A stretch of DNA of 9,987 nt from Prolixibacteraceae bacterium (GTDB lineage: Bacteria; Bacteroidota; Bacteroidia; Bacteroidales; Prolixibacteraceae), in contig JACMKG010000317.1 of the NCBI GenBank assembly GCA_014380255.1, forward strand, positions 1 through 9,987, given 5' to 3'. The notes beneath the pieces are model-generated. The model worked only from the letters and a program-made list of their open reading frames with translations. It did not search any database and had not been told where the DNA came from. Below, one piece after another: positions 1-7,254 of this stretch (positions are counted from its first letter, which is position 1; each line of letters opens with the position of its first letter). A program made the translations under genes and the position numbers.

Positions 1-299
1 ACCAAGGTAAGTAAAGGGTAATTAAAAATCCCATCGGTTGATGGTATGTAATCTTTTACGGGTGTCCGGTTTTAATAAAAATAGTAGCGTTGGAAGTAAT
101 ACAAAAAGTCAGCAAGAAGAAAACTCAAAAGCTTTATAGGGATTTAAGGAAAGCCGAGTGGTTTGGGAGCCGTAAGGCAAAGATGATTAGGTCACCGGGT
201 GCATAACTTTGATTTTCAAGAAAAGCCAAAAGCCTTTCCAGGTATTTCCAGGTAATTCTGCAAAGGCTTTGAATCTGAAACGGAAATAGTGTTTATAGA
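1..299. other. Gene-free left edge
   Basis: I see no gene here. All three plus-strand frames meet a stop within the first 21 bases, and minus-strand stops (TTA or TCA read on the plus strand) appear in all three frames within the first 111 bases. That argues against the end of a gene entering from the left. The only structure is a small nested repeat at 229-270, listed separately. The region could be decayed sequence or the tail of a long intergenic region, and I do not recognise an RNA gene in it. Confidence 0.6.
229..270. repeat. Short inverted repeat enclosing a 10-bp tandem duplication
   Basis: AAAGCCTTT (229-237) and its exact reverse complement AAAGGCTTT (262-270) flank a 24-base spacer. 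Overlapping the left arm, TTTCCAGGTA occurs twice head to tail at 235-244 and 245-254. Both repeats are exact. No T-run follows at a terminator-like distance, so a terminator role is not supported. The function is unknown. Confidence 0.5.
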
Positions 300-454
300 A
301 AAGAGGCTGTCTAAAGGACATCCCATTGAAAGCTTCTGGCTTTTAGCTTCTGGCGGCAGGCAAGATCGCTCTGTATGAGATTTATGCGATTTTTACCAGC
401 AGCCGGCAGCAAGTAGCTACGAGCTTAAAGGATATATTTTTAGACAGCCTCTTT
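300..454. repeat. MITE-like 155-bp imperfect palindrome with 16-bp perfect terminal repeats
   Basis: AAAGAGGCTGTCTAAA (300-315) is repeated exactly in inverse orientation at 439-454. Inside these ends, 331-360 and the reverse complement of 396-425 match at about 20 of 30 positions, and the two pairs share nearly the same centre near 377. The whole segment can therefore fold into one long imperfect hairpin. AGCTTCTGGC is also directly repeated at 331-340 and 345-354. There is no coding capacity. This is the architecture of a non-autonomous miniature element or a palindromic repeat family. The sequence TTTAT occurs on both sides (292-296 and 456-460), but its offset from the ends differs, so a target-site duplication is not established. 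The element ends 8 bp past the carboxyltransferase stop and may also mark that transcript's 3' end, although the loop is too long for a standard intrinsic terminator. Confidence 0.6.
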
Positions 455-462
455 ATTTATTT

Positions 463-1998
463 TTACAATGGAATATTCCCATGCTTGCGCGGCAAATTGG
501 ATTTGCGCTTGTTCTGGGTCATATTCAATGCCTGTATAATCTTGATCCTTGTATCTTTTGGAAGGATGATTTCATCAATGTAACCCAGTGAAGCAGCCCT
601 GTAAGGATTGGCGAATTTCTCTCTGTAGTCTTCCACGGCTGCGGCCCTTTCATCGTCATTGAGTTTACCGCGATACAGGATGTTGATGGCTCCTTCAGGG
701 CCCATAACGGCGATTTCGGCGGTAGGATAAGCAAAGTTGACATCGGCCCCGATGTGCTTGCTTGACATTACATCATAGGCGCCACCGTATGCTTTGCGGG
801 TGATAAGGGTAATCTTGGGAACCGTAGCTTCGGCAAAAGCATAGAGCAACTTGGCTCCGTGCTTGATGATTCCACCAAATTCCTGGCTTGTTCCGGGTAA
901 GAACCCGGGCACATCGACCAGAGTTACCAGCGGGATGTTAAAAGCATCGCAGAAGCGCACAAAACGTGCTGCCTTGCTCGATGAATTGATATCCAGTACC
1001 CCTGCAAGGAAAGCCGGCTGATTGGCCACAATGCCGATTGGCTTTCCACCCATGCGTGCAAATCCTATGACGATATTGGGGGCGTAATTTGGCTGAACTT
1101 CCAAAAAGTGCTCATCATCAATGATCTTGAGAATAATATCCTTGATGTCGTAAGGTTTGTTGGGATCTACTGGCACTATTTGATTTAAGGAAGCATCCGT
1201 GCGGTCTTCAGGATCAGTGCATATTTTAAACGGGGGCTCCTCCATGTTGTTGGAAGGAATAAAACTCATCAACTCGCGGATCATCATCAGGGTCTGTTCT
1301 TCATCACTGCCGGTGAAATGGGCCACCCCGCTTTTCGATGAATGGGTTACTGCCCCTCCAAGCTCTTCCTTGGTAACATCTTCATGAGTCACGGTTTTAA
1401 TGACCTCAGGCCCTGTAACGAACATATGGCTGGTTTTCTCGACCATAAAAATAAAGTCCGTCAGGGCAGGGGAATACACGGCACCGCCTGCACAAGCCCC
1501 CATAATAGCGCTTATTTGAGGGATGACCCCTGAGGAGATCACATTGTTGTGGAAGATATCAGCGTATCCTGCAAGGCTTTCAACGCCTTCCTGAATACGA
1601 GCGCCTCCCGAATCATTGAGCCCGATGACGGGAGCTCCCATTTTGATAGCGAGATCCTGAATCTTGAGGATCTTATCAGCATTGGTACGGCTTAAAGTGC
1701 CTCCGAAAACGGTAAAGTCCTGTGCAAAGACATATACCAGCCGCCCGTTGATCTTCCCGTATCCACATACGACCCCGTCGCCCGGGAACTTTTGTTTATC
1801 AATGCCAAAATCGGTAGCCCGGTGGGTTACCATTTTATCTATTTCATTAAAGGTATTGGGATCCAGTAATAACTCTAACCGTTCACGCGCCGTCTTTTTT
1901 CCTGAGGAATGTTGTTTTTCAACACGTTCCGCACCACCGCCAGCTTCTGCCTGATGATTGAGTAACTCAAATTGTTCAAATTTGGCTTTTAAGTCCAT
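463..1998 (-). CDS. pccB: Acyl-CoA carboxylase carboxyltransferase subunit, probably propionyl-CoA carboxylase beta chain
   Basis: This 511-residue cytoplasmic enzyme moves the carboxyl group from carboxybiotin to an acyl-CoA, most likely giving (S)-methylmalonyl-CoA from propionyl-CoA. It has the full two-domain crotonase-like fold of the PccB/MmdA family at normal length. In the N-domain, GGARIQEG (131-138) and [11 protein letters not shown] (167-177) are the acyl-CoA and oxyanion-hole loops. In the C-domain, VPGFLPG (363-369), [17 protein letters not shown] (372-388) and [11 protein letters not shown] (401-411) shape the biotin side. Asp409 in GGAYDVM matches, by motif context, the aspartate (Asp422 of Streptomyces coelicolor PccB) known to favour propionyl-CoA over acetyl-CoA. 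The start is the ATG at 1998, giving the usual short N-terminal helix before the AGGG segment. Biotin carboxylase and carrier genes lie upstream in the same direction, which favours a carboxylase over a membrane-linked decarboxylase. The 197-bp gap upstream is repeat-filled. Other acyl-CoA substrates cannot be excluded. Confidence 0.92.
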   Translation of the reverse strand: MDLKAKFEQFELLNHQAEAGGGAERVEKQHSSGKKTARERLELLLDPNTFNEIDKMVTHRATDFGIDKQKFPGDGVVCGYGKINGRLVYVFAQDFTVFGGTLSRTNADKILKIQDLAIKMGAPVIGLNDSGGARIQEGVESLAGYADIFHNNVISSGVIPQISAIMGACAGGAVYSPALTDFIFMVEKTSHMFVTGPEVIKTVTHEDVTKEELGGAVTHSSKSGVAHFTGSDEEQTLMMIRELMSFIPSNNMEEPPFKICTDPEDRTDASLNQIVPVDPNKPYDIKDIILKIIDDEHFLEVQPNYAPNIVIGFARMGGKPIGIVANQPAFLAGVLDINSSSKAARFVRFCDAFNIPLVTLVDVPGFLPGTSQEFGGIIKHGAKLLYAFAEATVPKITLITRKAYGGAYDVMSSKHIGADVNFAYPTAEIAVMGPEGAINILYRGKLNDDERAAAVEDYREKFANPYRAASLGYIDEIILPKDTRIKIIQALNMTQNKRKSNLPRKHGNIPL

Positions 1999-2195
1999 TG
2001 CTTGTGTTTATAATTTTGTTTACTTTTTCATATACATCTATGTTTGAAACACATAGACACATAGGGCACATAGGATGATTTTTAATTATATATCTATGTG
2101 TTTGTTATTCATTTGAGTATATTCTTTACTTTTCAATAAGGCTCATAGAATAATTTTTTACTATGTGTTCTATGTGCCTATGTGTTTACTTTTTC
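1999..2195. other. Repeat-filled gap inside the carboxylase cluster
   Basis: This spacer separates the carrier-protein stop from the carboxyltransferase start and is occupied mostly by CACATAG-type palindromic repeats (2047-2187). I found no TAnnTTTG promoter motif in minus orientation within it. The carboxyltransferase is therefore presumably still read from upstream, through a transcript able to form large stems here. Confidence 0.5.
2047..2187. repeat. Two rearranged copies of the CACATAG palindrome
   Basis: The left part (2047-2073) holds three tandem CACATAG-type units followed by a single-unit inverted arm, CTATGTGTTT (2094-2103), which pairs exactly with 2047-2056. The right part (2144-2187) has a vestigial CATAG left arm, an AT-rich loop and a three-unit inverted arm (2161-2187). 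The outer arms 2047-2073 and 2161-2187 are reverse complements at 24 of 27 positions. The right part is almost identical to 6212-6254, differing by one indel and one substitution in the loop. It reads as one palindrome whose centre has been duplicated, or two abutting copies that each lost one arm. Confidence 0.75.
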
Positions 2196-2705
2196 TTACT
2201 CTATTTCTATTAAAACCTGATTTGCTTCTACTGTACTGCCTTCCAACACATGAATGAGGGCTATGGTACCGTCCATTGGTGATTTGTATTCACTTTCCAT
2301 CTTCATGGCCGAAATGGTGATCAAGGTATCTCCTTTTTTTACAATATCACCTACAGCAACGGGGATTTTAATTACTTTACCGGGCATGGGTGATATGATG
2401 GTGCGTTCGGACATTACCTGTGAATTTCCGGTCCGGTTACGCAAGTATCTTGATTCAGCATCTATAATTTCTAAATCATACGAATTATAGTACGAGTAAG
2501 CTGTGTAATGTTTGGATTTTGGTTGTGGTACCAGTTCAATATTATACGAGCGTCCATTGGCCAGTATGGAAAATATTCCTTCGTCATTGTGCATGAGGTC
2601 AACCTGGTATATTTTATTATCCACTTTTATTTCAAGCAAGTTTTCATATTGTTTTAATATTTCGACGGATGCGATGCGTTTGTCTAACTTAATTTCAATT
2701 GACAT
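2196..2705 (-). CDS. Biotin carboxyl carrier protein (biotinyl domain subunit)
   Basis: This 169-residue protein carries biotin between the carboxylase and carboxyltransferase subunits. The C-terminal biotinyl/lipoyl domain spans about residues 100-169. It starts with the SPMPGKV turn (105-111) and contains the canonical AMKME motif (133-137), with Lys135 as the biotinylated residue. The first 90 or so residues are rich in predicted beta strands (for example NKIYQVDLMH and NGRSYNIELVP). They lack the Ala/Pro linker of an AccB-type carrier and resemble the linker (BT) region of single-chain propionyl-CoA carboxylase alpha subunits. The start ATG at 2705 lies 12 bp after the biotin carboxylase stop, so the two genes are almost certainly cotranscribed and translationally close. 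A separate biotin ligase, not in this window, would be needed to attach biotin. The biotinyl domain is certain; assigning the N-terminal part to a BT domain is inference. Confidence 0.92.
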   Translation of the reverse strand: MSIEIKLDKRIASVEILKQYENLLEIKVDNKIYQVDLMHNDEGIFSILANGRSYNIELVPQPKSKHYTAYSYYNSYDLEIIDAESRYLRNRTGNSQVMSERTIISPMPGKVIKIPVAVGDIVKKGDTLITISAMKMESEYKSPMDGTIALIHVLEGSTVEANQVLIEIE

Positions 2706-2717
2706 AGATTTGGGGGA

Positions 2718-4232
2718 TTACAATCGTTCAAAATTCTTTTGGTAAGTGTATTTTTTCCATCTGTTTTTGGCAGGGTACATCTGCTTGGATGTTTGTGCGA
2801 TATTCAACTGATCTAAATACTCGATGTAAGTGGCAATGATTACCATGTCCTCAATGTCCTCTGAACATTTGGCAGGAGACAACAGGAATTCCTTATTTTT
2901 TTCGATAAAATTAGTATCGTAGTTTCCACTTCTGAAGTCATCCGTATCCATGATTCTTTCCAAAAACTTGATCGAGGTTTTAACACCAGTAATCTTGTAT
3001 TCGTAAAGTGCCCTTTTCATCCGATCGATAGCCTCCGTTCTATTTTCAGCCCATACGATCAGCTTGGAGATCATTGAGTCGTAATAGATGGGTATTTCAT
3101 ATCCTTCATACACATATCCATCCGTGCGTACTCCAAATCCAAGAGGTTCTGTGATGTTGTATATCTTGCCGGGATTAGGCATGAAATTGTTATCTGAATC
3201 TTCGGCGTATATGCGACATTCGATGGCGTGGCCACTTTGCCTAAGCTGATCCTGGGTAAATGTGAGCGGATGACCTTCTGCAACCATTATCTGTTGCTTG
3301 ACAAGGTCAATACCGGTAACGCGTTCCGTGATGGGATGCTCAACCTGAAGCCTGGTATTCATTTCCAGGAAATAAAAATTAAGGTCATTATCAACCAGGA
3401 ATTCGATGGTACCTGCTCCTGCATAGCTGACTGCCTTTGCCGCATCCACGGCATATTTCCCCATCTTCTGGCGTAATTCAGGAGTCATTAATGGGGAAGG
3501 GGTTTCTTCAAGCATCTTTTGATGCCTCCTTTGGACCGAGCATTCGCGTTCAAACATATGAACCACGTTTCCATGCTTATCACCCAGTACCTGGAATTCA
3601 ATGTGATGCGGAGATGAAATGTATTTCTCGATGTAGACCGAGTCGTTGCCAAAAGATGATAATGCTTCTGAGCGTGCAGATCTGACCGATGATACGATAT
3701 CTTTCTCGTCAGTAATCAACCTCATACCTTTACCTCCTCCGCCTGCGGAAGCTTTGACCATTACAGGTAGCCCAATTTGGCGGATGGTATCAAGAGCTTC
3801 TTTCTCGGTTTTAATACTTTCTGTAGTTCCGGGAACAACTGGTACGCCTGCAGCAATCATTGTTAGACGAGCTTTTATCTTATCACCCATCTGGTCAATT
3901 ACTTCAGGCGAAGGACCAATAAAAATAATGTCGTTTTCCCCGCACTTTCTTGCAAACTCAGAGTTTTCGGAAAGGAATCCATATCCGGGATGAATGGCAT
4001 CAACGTTGTGCTTTTTTGCTATATCAATGATTTTATCAGACTTCAAATAACTTTCTGAAGAAGGAGATGGACCGATATGATACGCTTCATCGGCATACCT
4101 CACATGAAGTGAAGTACGGTCTGCATCAGAAAACACTGCTACGGTCTTTATACCAATTTCGCGGCAGGTACGCATTATTCGTATGGCAATTTCGCCACGG
4201 TTAGCAATTAAGATTTTTTTGATTTTCTTCAT
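2718..4232 (-). CDS. Biotin carboxylase subunit of an acyl-CoA carboxylase
   Basis: This 504-residue ATP-grasp enzyme carboxylates protein-bound biotin using ATP and bicarbonate. The N-terminal Rossmann-like domain opens with KKILIANRGEIAIRIMR (4-20) and includes HPGYGFLSEN (81-90). The ATP-grasp domain has the glycine-rich loop ASAGGGGKGM (161-170) and Lys160, plus His210 and Lys239. The catalytic stretch EMNTRLQVEHP (290-300) contains Glu290, Asn292, Arg294 and Glu298, and Arg340 follows in ECRIYAED. These line up with Escherichia coli AccC residues at an offset of one or two, so the active site looks intact. The protein is about 55 residues longer than E. coli AccC (449 residues). The extra C-terminal tail (about 450-504) may form part of the subunit-bridging region found in propionyl-CoA carboxylase alpha chains. 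It is first in the three-gene cluster. The ATG at 4232 directly precedes the conserved KKILIANRGEIA block. It could be named accC or pccA; the context favours the propionyl-CoA role. Confidence 0.93.
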   Translation of the reverse strand: MKKIKKILIANRGEIAIRIMRTCREIGIKTVAVFSDADRTSLHVRYADEAYHIGPSPSSESYLKSDKIIDIAKKHNVDAIHPGYGFLSENSEFARKCGENDIIFIGPSPEVIDQMGDKIKARLTMIAAGVPVVPGTTESIKTEKEALDTIRQIGLPVMVKASAGGGGKGMRLITDEKDIVSSVRSARSEALSSFGNDSVYIEKYISSPHHIEFQVLGDKHGNVVHMFERECSVQRRHQKMLEETPSPLMTPELRQKMGKYAVDAAKAVSYAGAGTIEFLVDNDLNFYFLEMNTRLQVEHPITERVTGIDLVKQQIMVAEGHPLTFTQDQLRQSGHAIECRIYAEDSDNNFMPNPGKIYNITEPLGFGVRTDGYVYEGYEIPIYYDSMISKLIVWAENRTEAIDRMKRALYEYKITGVKTSIKFLERIMDTDDFRSGNYDTNFIEKNKEFLLSPAKCSEDIEDMVIIATYIEYLDQLNIAQTSKQMYPAKNRWKKYTYQKNFERL

Positions 4233-4766
4233 TTCATAATTAATTATCCATAAGAATTATTTTTTATTGAATAATCAGGCAGCACGCTTTAAAACCCTCA
4301 AAAGGGCAAATTGTTTGACTGATCGGTTCTTATTTTCTCAGCAGCGACAGGTTAACGGCAAAACAGAGATTTTCAAATATAATCTTTCGATACACTTTCC
4401 AATCAAATAACCAAATGGCATAAAATAGCTCCGATGGGATGTCTTGCAGTATAAATCTGTTTGAATTTCAGTAAGTTTAAATTTATTTGTATTGCTAACC
4501 AGTGAGTTATAATTAATGATACAGCACTTTTAACCAGAATGGATGGCATGAGTATTTTTTGAAAAAATATTCATAAACCTGTTTCCTGATAAAAATTTGT
4601 ATTTTGAGTTCAAATGTTTTGATAACCGAAATTCTTATTACTTTCTTTGACCCGCATTTCAAACAGGAAGCATGACTGTCAGAGAGATCGGTTGCAATTG
4701 TCTGATAATGTGCATATTTGATCCCATTGTATTTGATTATTTTCTAAACAAACCATTTTACAGATA
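4233..4766. other. Divergent intergenic region between carboxylase cluster and MATE gene
   Basis: This 534-bp AT-rich stretch has no supported gene and must hold the promoters for both flanking transcripts. A perfect 12-bp AT palindrome, ATAATTAATTAT, sits at 4236-4247, just upstream of the biotin carboxylase start. A longer hyphenated palindrome (4548-4574) is listed separately. No perfect TAnnTTTG motif was found in either direction. The best plus-strand candidate is CATATTTG at 4713-4720, one base off consensus, with a TTG 18 bp upstream of it (4692-4694), which could serve the MATE gene. I regard that as weak. Confidence 0.5.
4548..4574. repeat. 27-bp hyphenated palindrome with A/T-tract core
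   Basis: Arms of 13 bp mirror each other around the central G at 4561. The only imperfection is a G opposite T (4552 and 4570). The core is TTTTTT-G-AAAAAA flanked by ATGAGTA and TATTCAT. With a one-base centre it cannot form a normal RNA hairpin without opening the middle, so a dimeric protein-binding site or a cruciform is more natural than a terminator. It lies about 190 bp upstream of the MATE start and about 315 bp upstream of the biotin carboxylase start. No regulator gene is present nearby. Confidence 0.35.
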
Positions 4767-6113
4767 GTGAGTATTTCTGATTACATACCCGTTTACCGGA
4801 AGAACCTGACCTTGGCCATACCAGTTATTTTTGCCCAGATGGGGCAGGTTACCGTTAACCTGGCCGATAATATGATGGTTGGCCATGTGGGAACCATTGA
4901 ACTGGCAGCCGCATCGTTTGCCATCAACGTATTTCATATAGGCATGCTATTCGGCCTTGGCATTACTTTTGGACTTACTCCGCTGGTCGGTCAATCATTC
5001 AATACCCACAGCCCGGAGAAGTTGGGGGGATGGCTTAAAAACGGGTTGTTGGTTCATTTTCTAGCCGCTATCGTACTAGTTATGGCTATGTCGTCAGTGG
5101 TATTTTTTATGGACCGGATGGGGCAAAGTCCAGAAGTGGTTAAAGCAGCTATTCCTTATTACCTGATACAAGTAACATCGTTGCTGCCTCTGATGTTGTT
5201 CTTTTCAATCAAGCAGTTTTTTGAAGGAGTAGGCAATACAAAAATAGCGATGGTGATTACCATTGTGGCCAATCTGGTAAATGTTGGCCTTAACTATGTT
5301 TTGATTTACGGTAAGTTTGGGTTTCCTGTTCTAGGCCTTAATGGAGCAGGCTATGCCACTTTAATTTCGCGGCTTATTATGCCTGTGCTTTTTGTGCTTA
5401 TCGTCCTTAAAATGCCTACATTCAAGGTATATTTTGATCATGCCCGCAAGGCCGTTTTTGACATTGCACGGATGAAGCGAATGACCTCCATGGGACTCTC
5501 TATCGGGGTTCAGATGGTTATCGAAATTCTGGCTTTCAGTCTTGGCGCCATCATGCTTGGTTGGATTTCCAAGGAGTCGCTAGCCGGTCATCAGGTAGCT
5601 ATTGGGATGGCATCGATGACCTACATGATTTCCTTTGGATTAGCCTCAGGTACAACCATTCGGGTAAGTCATGCTTACGGCGAACATGATAAAAATGAAC
5701 TGAGACATGCCATCTTCGCATCTCTTCACATCGTTGTAGCCTTTATGTCGCTCATGGGAATTCTCTTTATCGTATTAAGAAACTATTTGCCGCTATTGTT
5801 TACAAGCGATCCGGAAGTAATAAGGATTGCTGCGGGGTTGCTGATTGTAGGTGCATTCTTCCAGATATTTGATGGCATGCAGGTAGTCCTTTTAGGGGCC
5901 TTGCGTGGAATGGCTGATGTACGGGTACCTATGTTTATCGCCTTTTTCTGTTACATTGTAGTGAGCCTGCCTATCAGTTATCTTCTTGCTTTTACCTTCC
6001 GTATCGGCTATCCCGGTGTATGGATAGGCTTTGTCTTTGGATTATCAGCCGCAGCTCTGTTGTTTGGATTAAGGTTGAAAAGCCAGTTGCATAAGTTTGA
6101 GATCAAAGCATAA
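4767..6113 (+). CDS. MATE family efflux transporter (NorM-like)
   Basis: This 448-residue inner-membrane protein has about twelve hydrophobic segments in two six-helix lobes, the normal size for the multidrug and toxic compound extrusion family. Members export cationic drugs or metabolites in exchange for Na+ or H+. Family signatures include PVIFAQMGQVTVNLADNMMVG (19-39), the FFEGVGNTK loop (151-159) with the following VNVGLNYVLIYGKFG, and the second-lobe VLLGALRGMADVRVP (374-388). By motif context Asp34, Glu253 (VIEILAF) and Asp369 (IFDGMQ) correspond to the acidic residues Asp36, Glu255 and Asp371 of Vibrio cholerae NorM, suggesting a NorM-type ion-coupling set. The start is a GTG. The frame is closed by a TGA at 4734 and no ATG lies between, and starting at GTG places the first helix correctly. 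No Shine-Dalgarno sequence is visible. The gene stands alone and ends in a convergent terminator region. The substrate cannot be deduced. Confidence 0.93.
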   Translation: MSISDYIPVYRKNLTLAIPVIFAQMGQVTVNLADNMMVGHVGTIELAAASFAINVFHIGMLFGLGITFGLTPLVGQSFNTHSPEKLGGWLKNGLLVHFLAAIVLVMAMSSVVFFMDRMGQSPEVVKAAIPYYLIQVTSLLPLMLFFSIKQFFEGVGNTKIAMVITIVANLVNVGLNYVLIYGKFGFPVLGLNGAGYATLISRLIMPVLFVLIVLKMPTFKVYFDHARKAVFDIARMKRMTSMGLSIGVQMVIEILAFSLGAIMLGWISKESLAGHQVAIGMASMTYMISFGLASGTTIRVSHAYGEHDKNELRHAIFASLHIVVAFMSLMGILFIVLRNYLPLLFTSDPEVIRIAAGLLIVGAFFQIFDGMQVVLLGALRGMADVRVPMFIAFFCYIVVSLPISYLLAFTFRIGYPGVWIGFVFGLSAAALLFGLRLKSQLHKFEIKA

Positions 6114-6189
6114 ATAAGAAACATTCCTGTCAATGGTATTTTGACACACAAGGGTAGCAATGTTAGCAAGCTATAGCCAAATGGAAAAT

Positions 6190-6254
6190 AAACACATAGG
6201 CACATAGAACACATAGAATAATTTTAACTATGTGTTCTATGTGCCTATGTGTTT
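6190..6254. repeat. Perfect 27-bp-arm palindrome of three CACATAG units
   Basis: The left arm (6190-6216) is made of three tandem units: AAACACATAG, GCACATAG and AACACATAG. An 11-base AT-rich loop (6217-6227) follows, then the exact reverse complement (6228-6254). All 27 arm positions pair. The same family occurs about 4 kb away at 2047-2187, so it is a dispersed repeat rather than a local accident. In RNA it would form a very stable stem on either strand. There is no T-run directly after the stem and a separate terminator lies just beyond, so termination is probably not its main role. Confidence 0.85.
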
Positions 6255-6272
6255 CAGAAATATTAACACAAA

Positions 6273-6315
6273 AAAAAGTTGATAATAGGAATAATTTTCC
6301 CATTATCAACTTTTT
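6273..6315. terminator. Bidirectional Rho-independent terminator
   Basis: AAAAAGTTGATAAT (6273-6286) pairs exactly with ATTATCAACTTTTT (6302-6315), and two further G-C pairs (6288-6289 with 6299-6300) close a loop rich in A and T. The A-run on one side and T-run on the other let it work in both directions. It would end the MATE transcript on the plus strand and the isomerase transcript on the minus strand, whose stop codon is 25 bp away. Confidence 0.8.
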
Positions 6316-6339
6316 ATAATCGATTAATTGAAATGCCTT

Positions 6340-7209
6340 TTACTTCACGTAAGTAGCTGCTTTCAGGAATTCGTAGCTTTTTCGAACACTTACAGCTGGT
6401 TCGAAATTGTATCTCTCAACTTCAACAAACGAATCTTTCAATCCATTTTTGTAGGCTGTTTCATAGATAGGTTTAAAGTCGATCTGCCCGCTTTCACCGA
6501 TTTCTTTTTCATCTTTGATATGCAGAACAGGGAAACGGTCAGGGTACTTGTTCATGTAGTCAACAGCATTATAACCGCCGCGCATTACCCAGTATACATC
6601 CATTTCGAAGAATACATTCTTTGGATTGGTATTTTTGATCATGTAATCGTACATGATTTCACCTTCTATTTTCTCGAATTCACGGGCATGGTTGTGAAAT
6701 CCAAATGGAATGCCTTGCTTACCTGTCAATTCGCCCACCGCGTTGTAATAATCGCACCACATTTTCAATTCATCCAATGTTTTTGGGATCGGCATACTTG
6801 GCTTAACCATGAACTTACATCCTGCTTCCTTATGATCTTCAAGGGCTTTTTTCCACCATTCCATCGCTTGTGCATGGGTATCTTTCGTGTAGTTAGGGCC
6901 ACCAAGGTGAGCACTTGTTAGTTTCATACCAAGGCCTTTTACTACCTTTTTAAATTCTTTAGGTGACATTCCATAGATTTTGCCATCGGCATAATTGGCT
7001 GACTCCAATGTGCTGAAACCAATGTCTGAAACCAGCTTTAAGGTACCCATAGCATCAGATTTCATGGCTTCACGTAGAGAATATAGCTGTAATCCAATAT
7101 TTTTCTTTCCCTTAGCAGGAAGTATAGCAGCCTGAAGTAAATTGGTGCCAACCATGCTGCCGGCAATAAATAACGAACCTGCTTTTAAAAAATCTCTTCT
7201 GTTTGTCAT
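6340..7209 (-). CDS. Tat-exported sugar phosphate isomerase/epimerase-like TIM-barrel protein
   Basis: This 289-residue protein belongs to the xylose isomerase-like TIM-barrel superfamily (AP endonuclease 2 fold, Pfam PF01261 type), whose members isomerise or epimerise sugars or sugar derivatives with a divalent metal. The N-terminus carries a twin-arginine signal: NRRDFLKAG (3-11, Arg4-Arg5), then a hydrophobic stretch to about residue 28. It is therefore probably exported folded to the periplasm. Barrel motifs include IGLQLYSLRE (38-47), LES (68-70), SAHLGGP (99-105), FHNHAREFE (171-179), FEMDVYW (201-207), LHIKD (229-233) and FVEVERY (261-267). Glu69, His101, His172, His174, Glu202, Asp204, His230 and Glu263 or Glu265 are candidate metal or catalytic residues. 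The exact substrate is unknown. It lies 145 bp downstream of a small secreted-protein gene on the same strand and ends at a strong terminator. Fold and export are well supported; isomerase activity is inferred. Confidence 0.88.
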   Translation of the reverse strand: MTNRRDFLKAGSLFIAGSMVGTNLLQAAILPAKGKKNIGLQLYSLREAMKSDAMGTLKLVSDIGFSTLESANYADGKIYGMSPKEFKKVVKGLGMKLTSAHLGGPNYTKDTHAQAMEWWKKALEDHKEAGCKFMVKPSMPIPKTLDELKMWCDYYNAVGELTGKQGIPFGFHNHAREFEKIEGEIMYDYMIKNTNPKNVFFEMDVYWVMRGGYNAVDYMNKYPDRFPVLHIKDEKEIGESGQIDFKPIYETAYKNGLKDSFVEVERYNFEPAVSVRKSYEFLKAATYVK

Positions 7210-7254
7210 TTTAAATGGTTTAAATTAATTATGGTTTTAGTAGTATTTTTTATT

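Larger units (their letters stand above)
6114..6339. other. Convergent intergenic region with two stacked hairpins
   Basis: The MATE gene (plus) and the isomerase gene (minus) both end here. The first 75 bases carry only a weak TGTCAA/TTGACA hairpin (6128-6133 with 6141-6146). They are followed by the perfect CACATAG palindrome and then by a classical two-way intrinsic terminator. No coding sequence is supported. Confidence 0.6.

Noticed and set aside
300..454. Rho-independent terminator for the carboxylase cluster
   Set aside because: The perfect arms are separated by 123 bases, which is too far for an intrinsic terminator. A MITE-like palindrome fits better.
1664..1954. Plus-strand open frame opposite the carboxyltransferase start
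   Set aside because: It is fully antisense to the conserved carboxyltransferase N-terminus, with no domain or signal. Other short frames within the carboxylase genes were rejected for the same reason.
463..4232. Sodium-pumping methylmalonyl-CoA decarboxylase cluster
   Set aside because: The carboxyltransferase alone resembles the decarboxylase alpha subunit, but the cluster contains a biotin carboxylase and no membrane beta or small gamma/delta subunits.
6328..6921. A 197-codon plus-strand open frame opposite the isomerase gene
   Set aside because: It lies antisense to a gene with clear family motifs. Its translation is rich in Phe, Cys and His, as expected for a complementary shadow frame, and has no recognisable domain.
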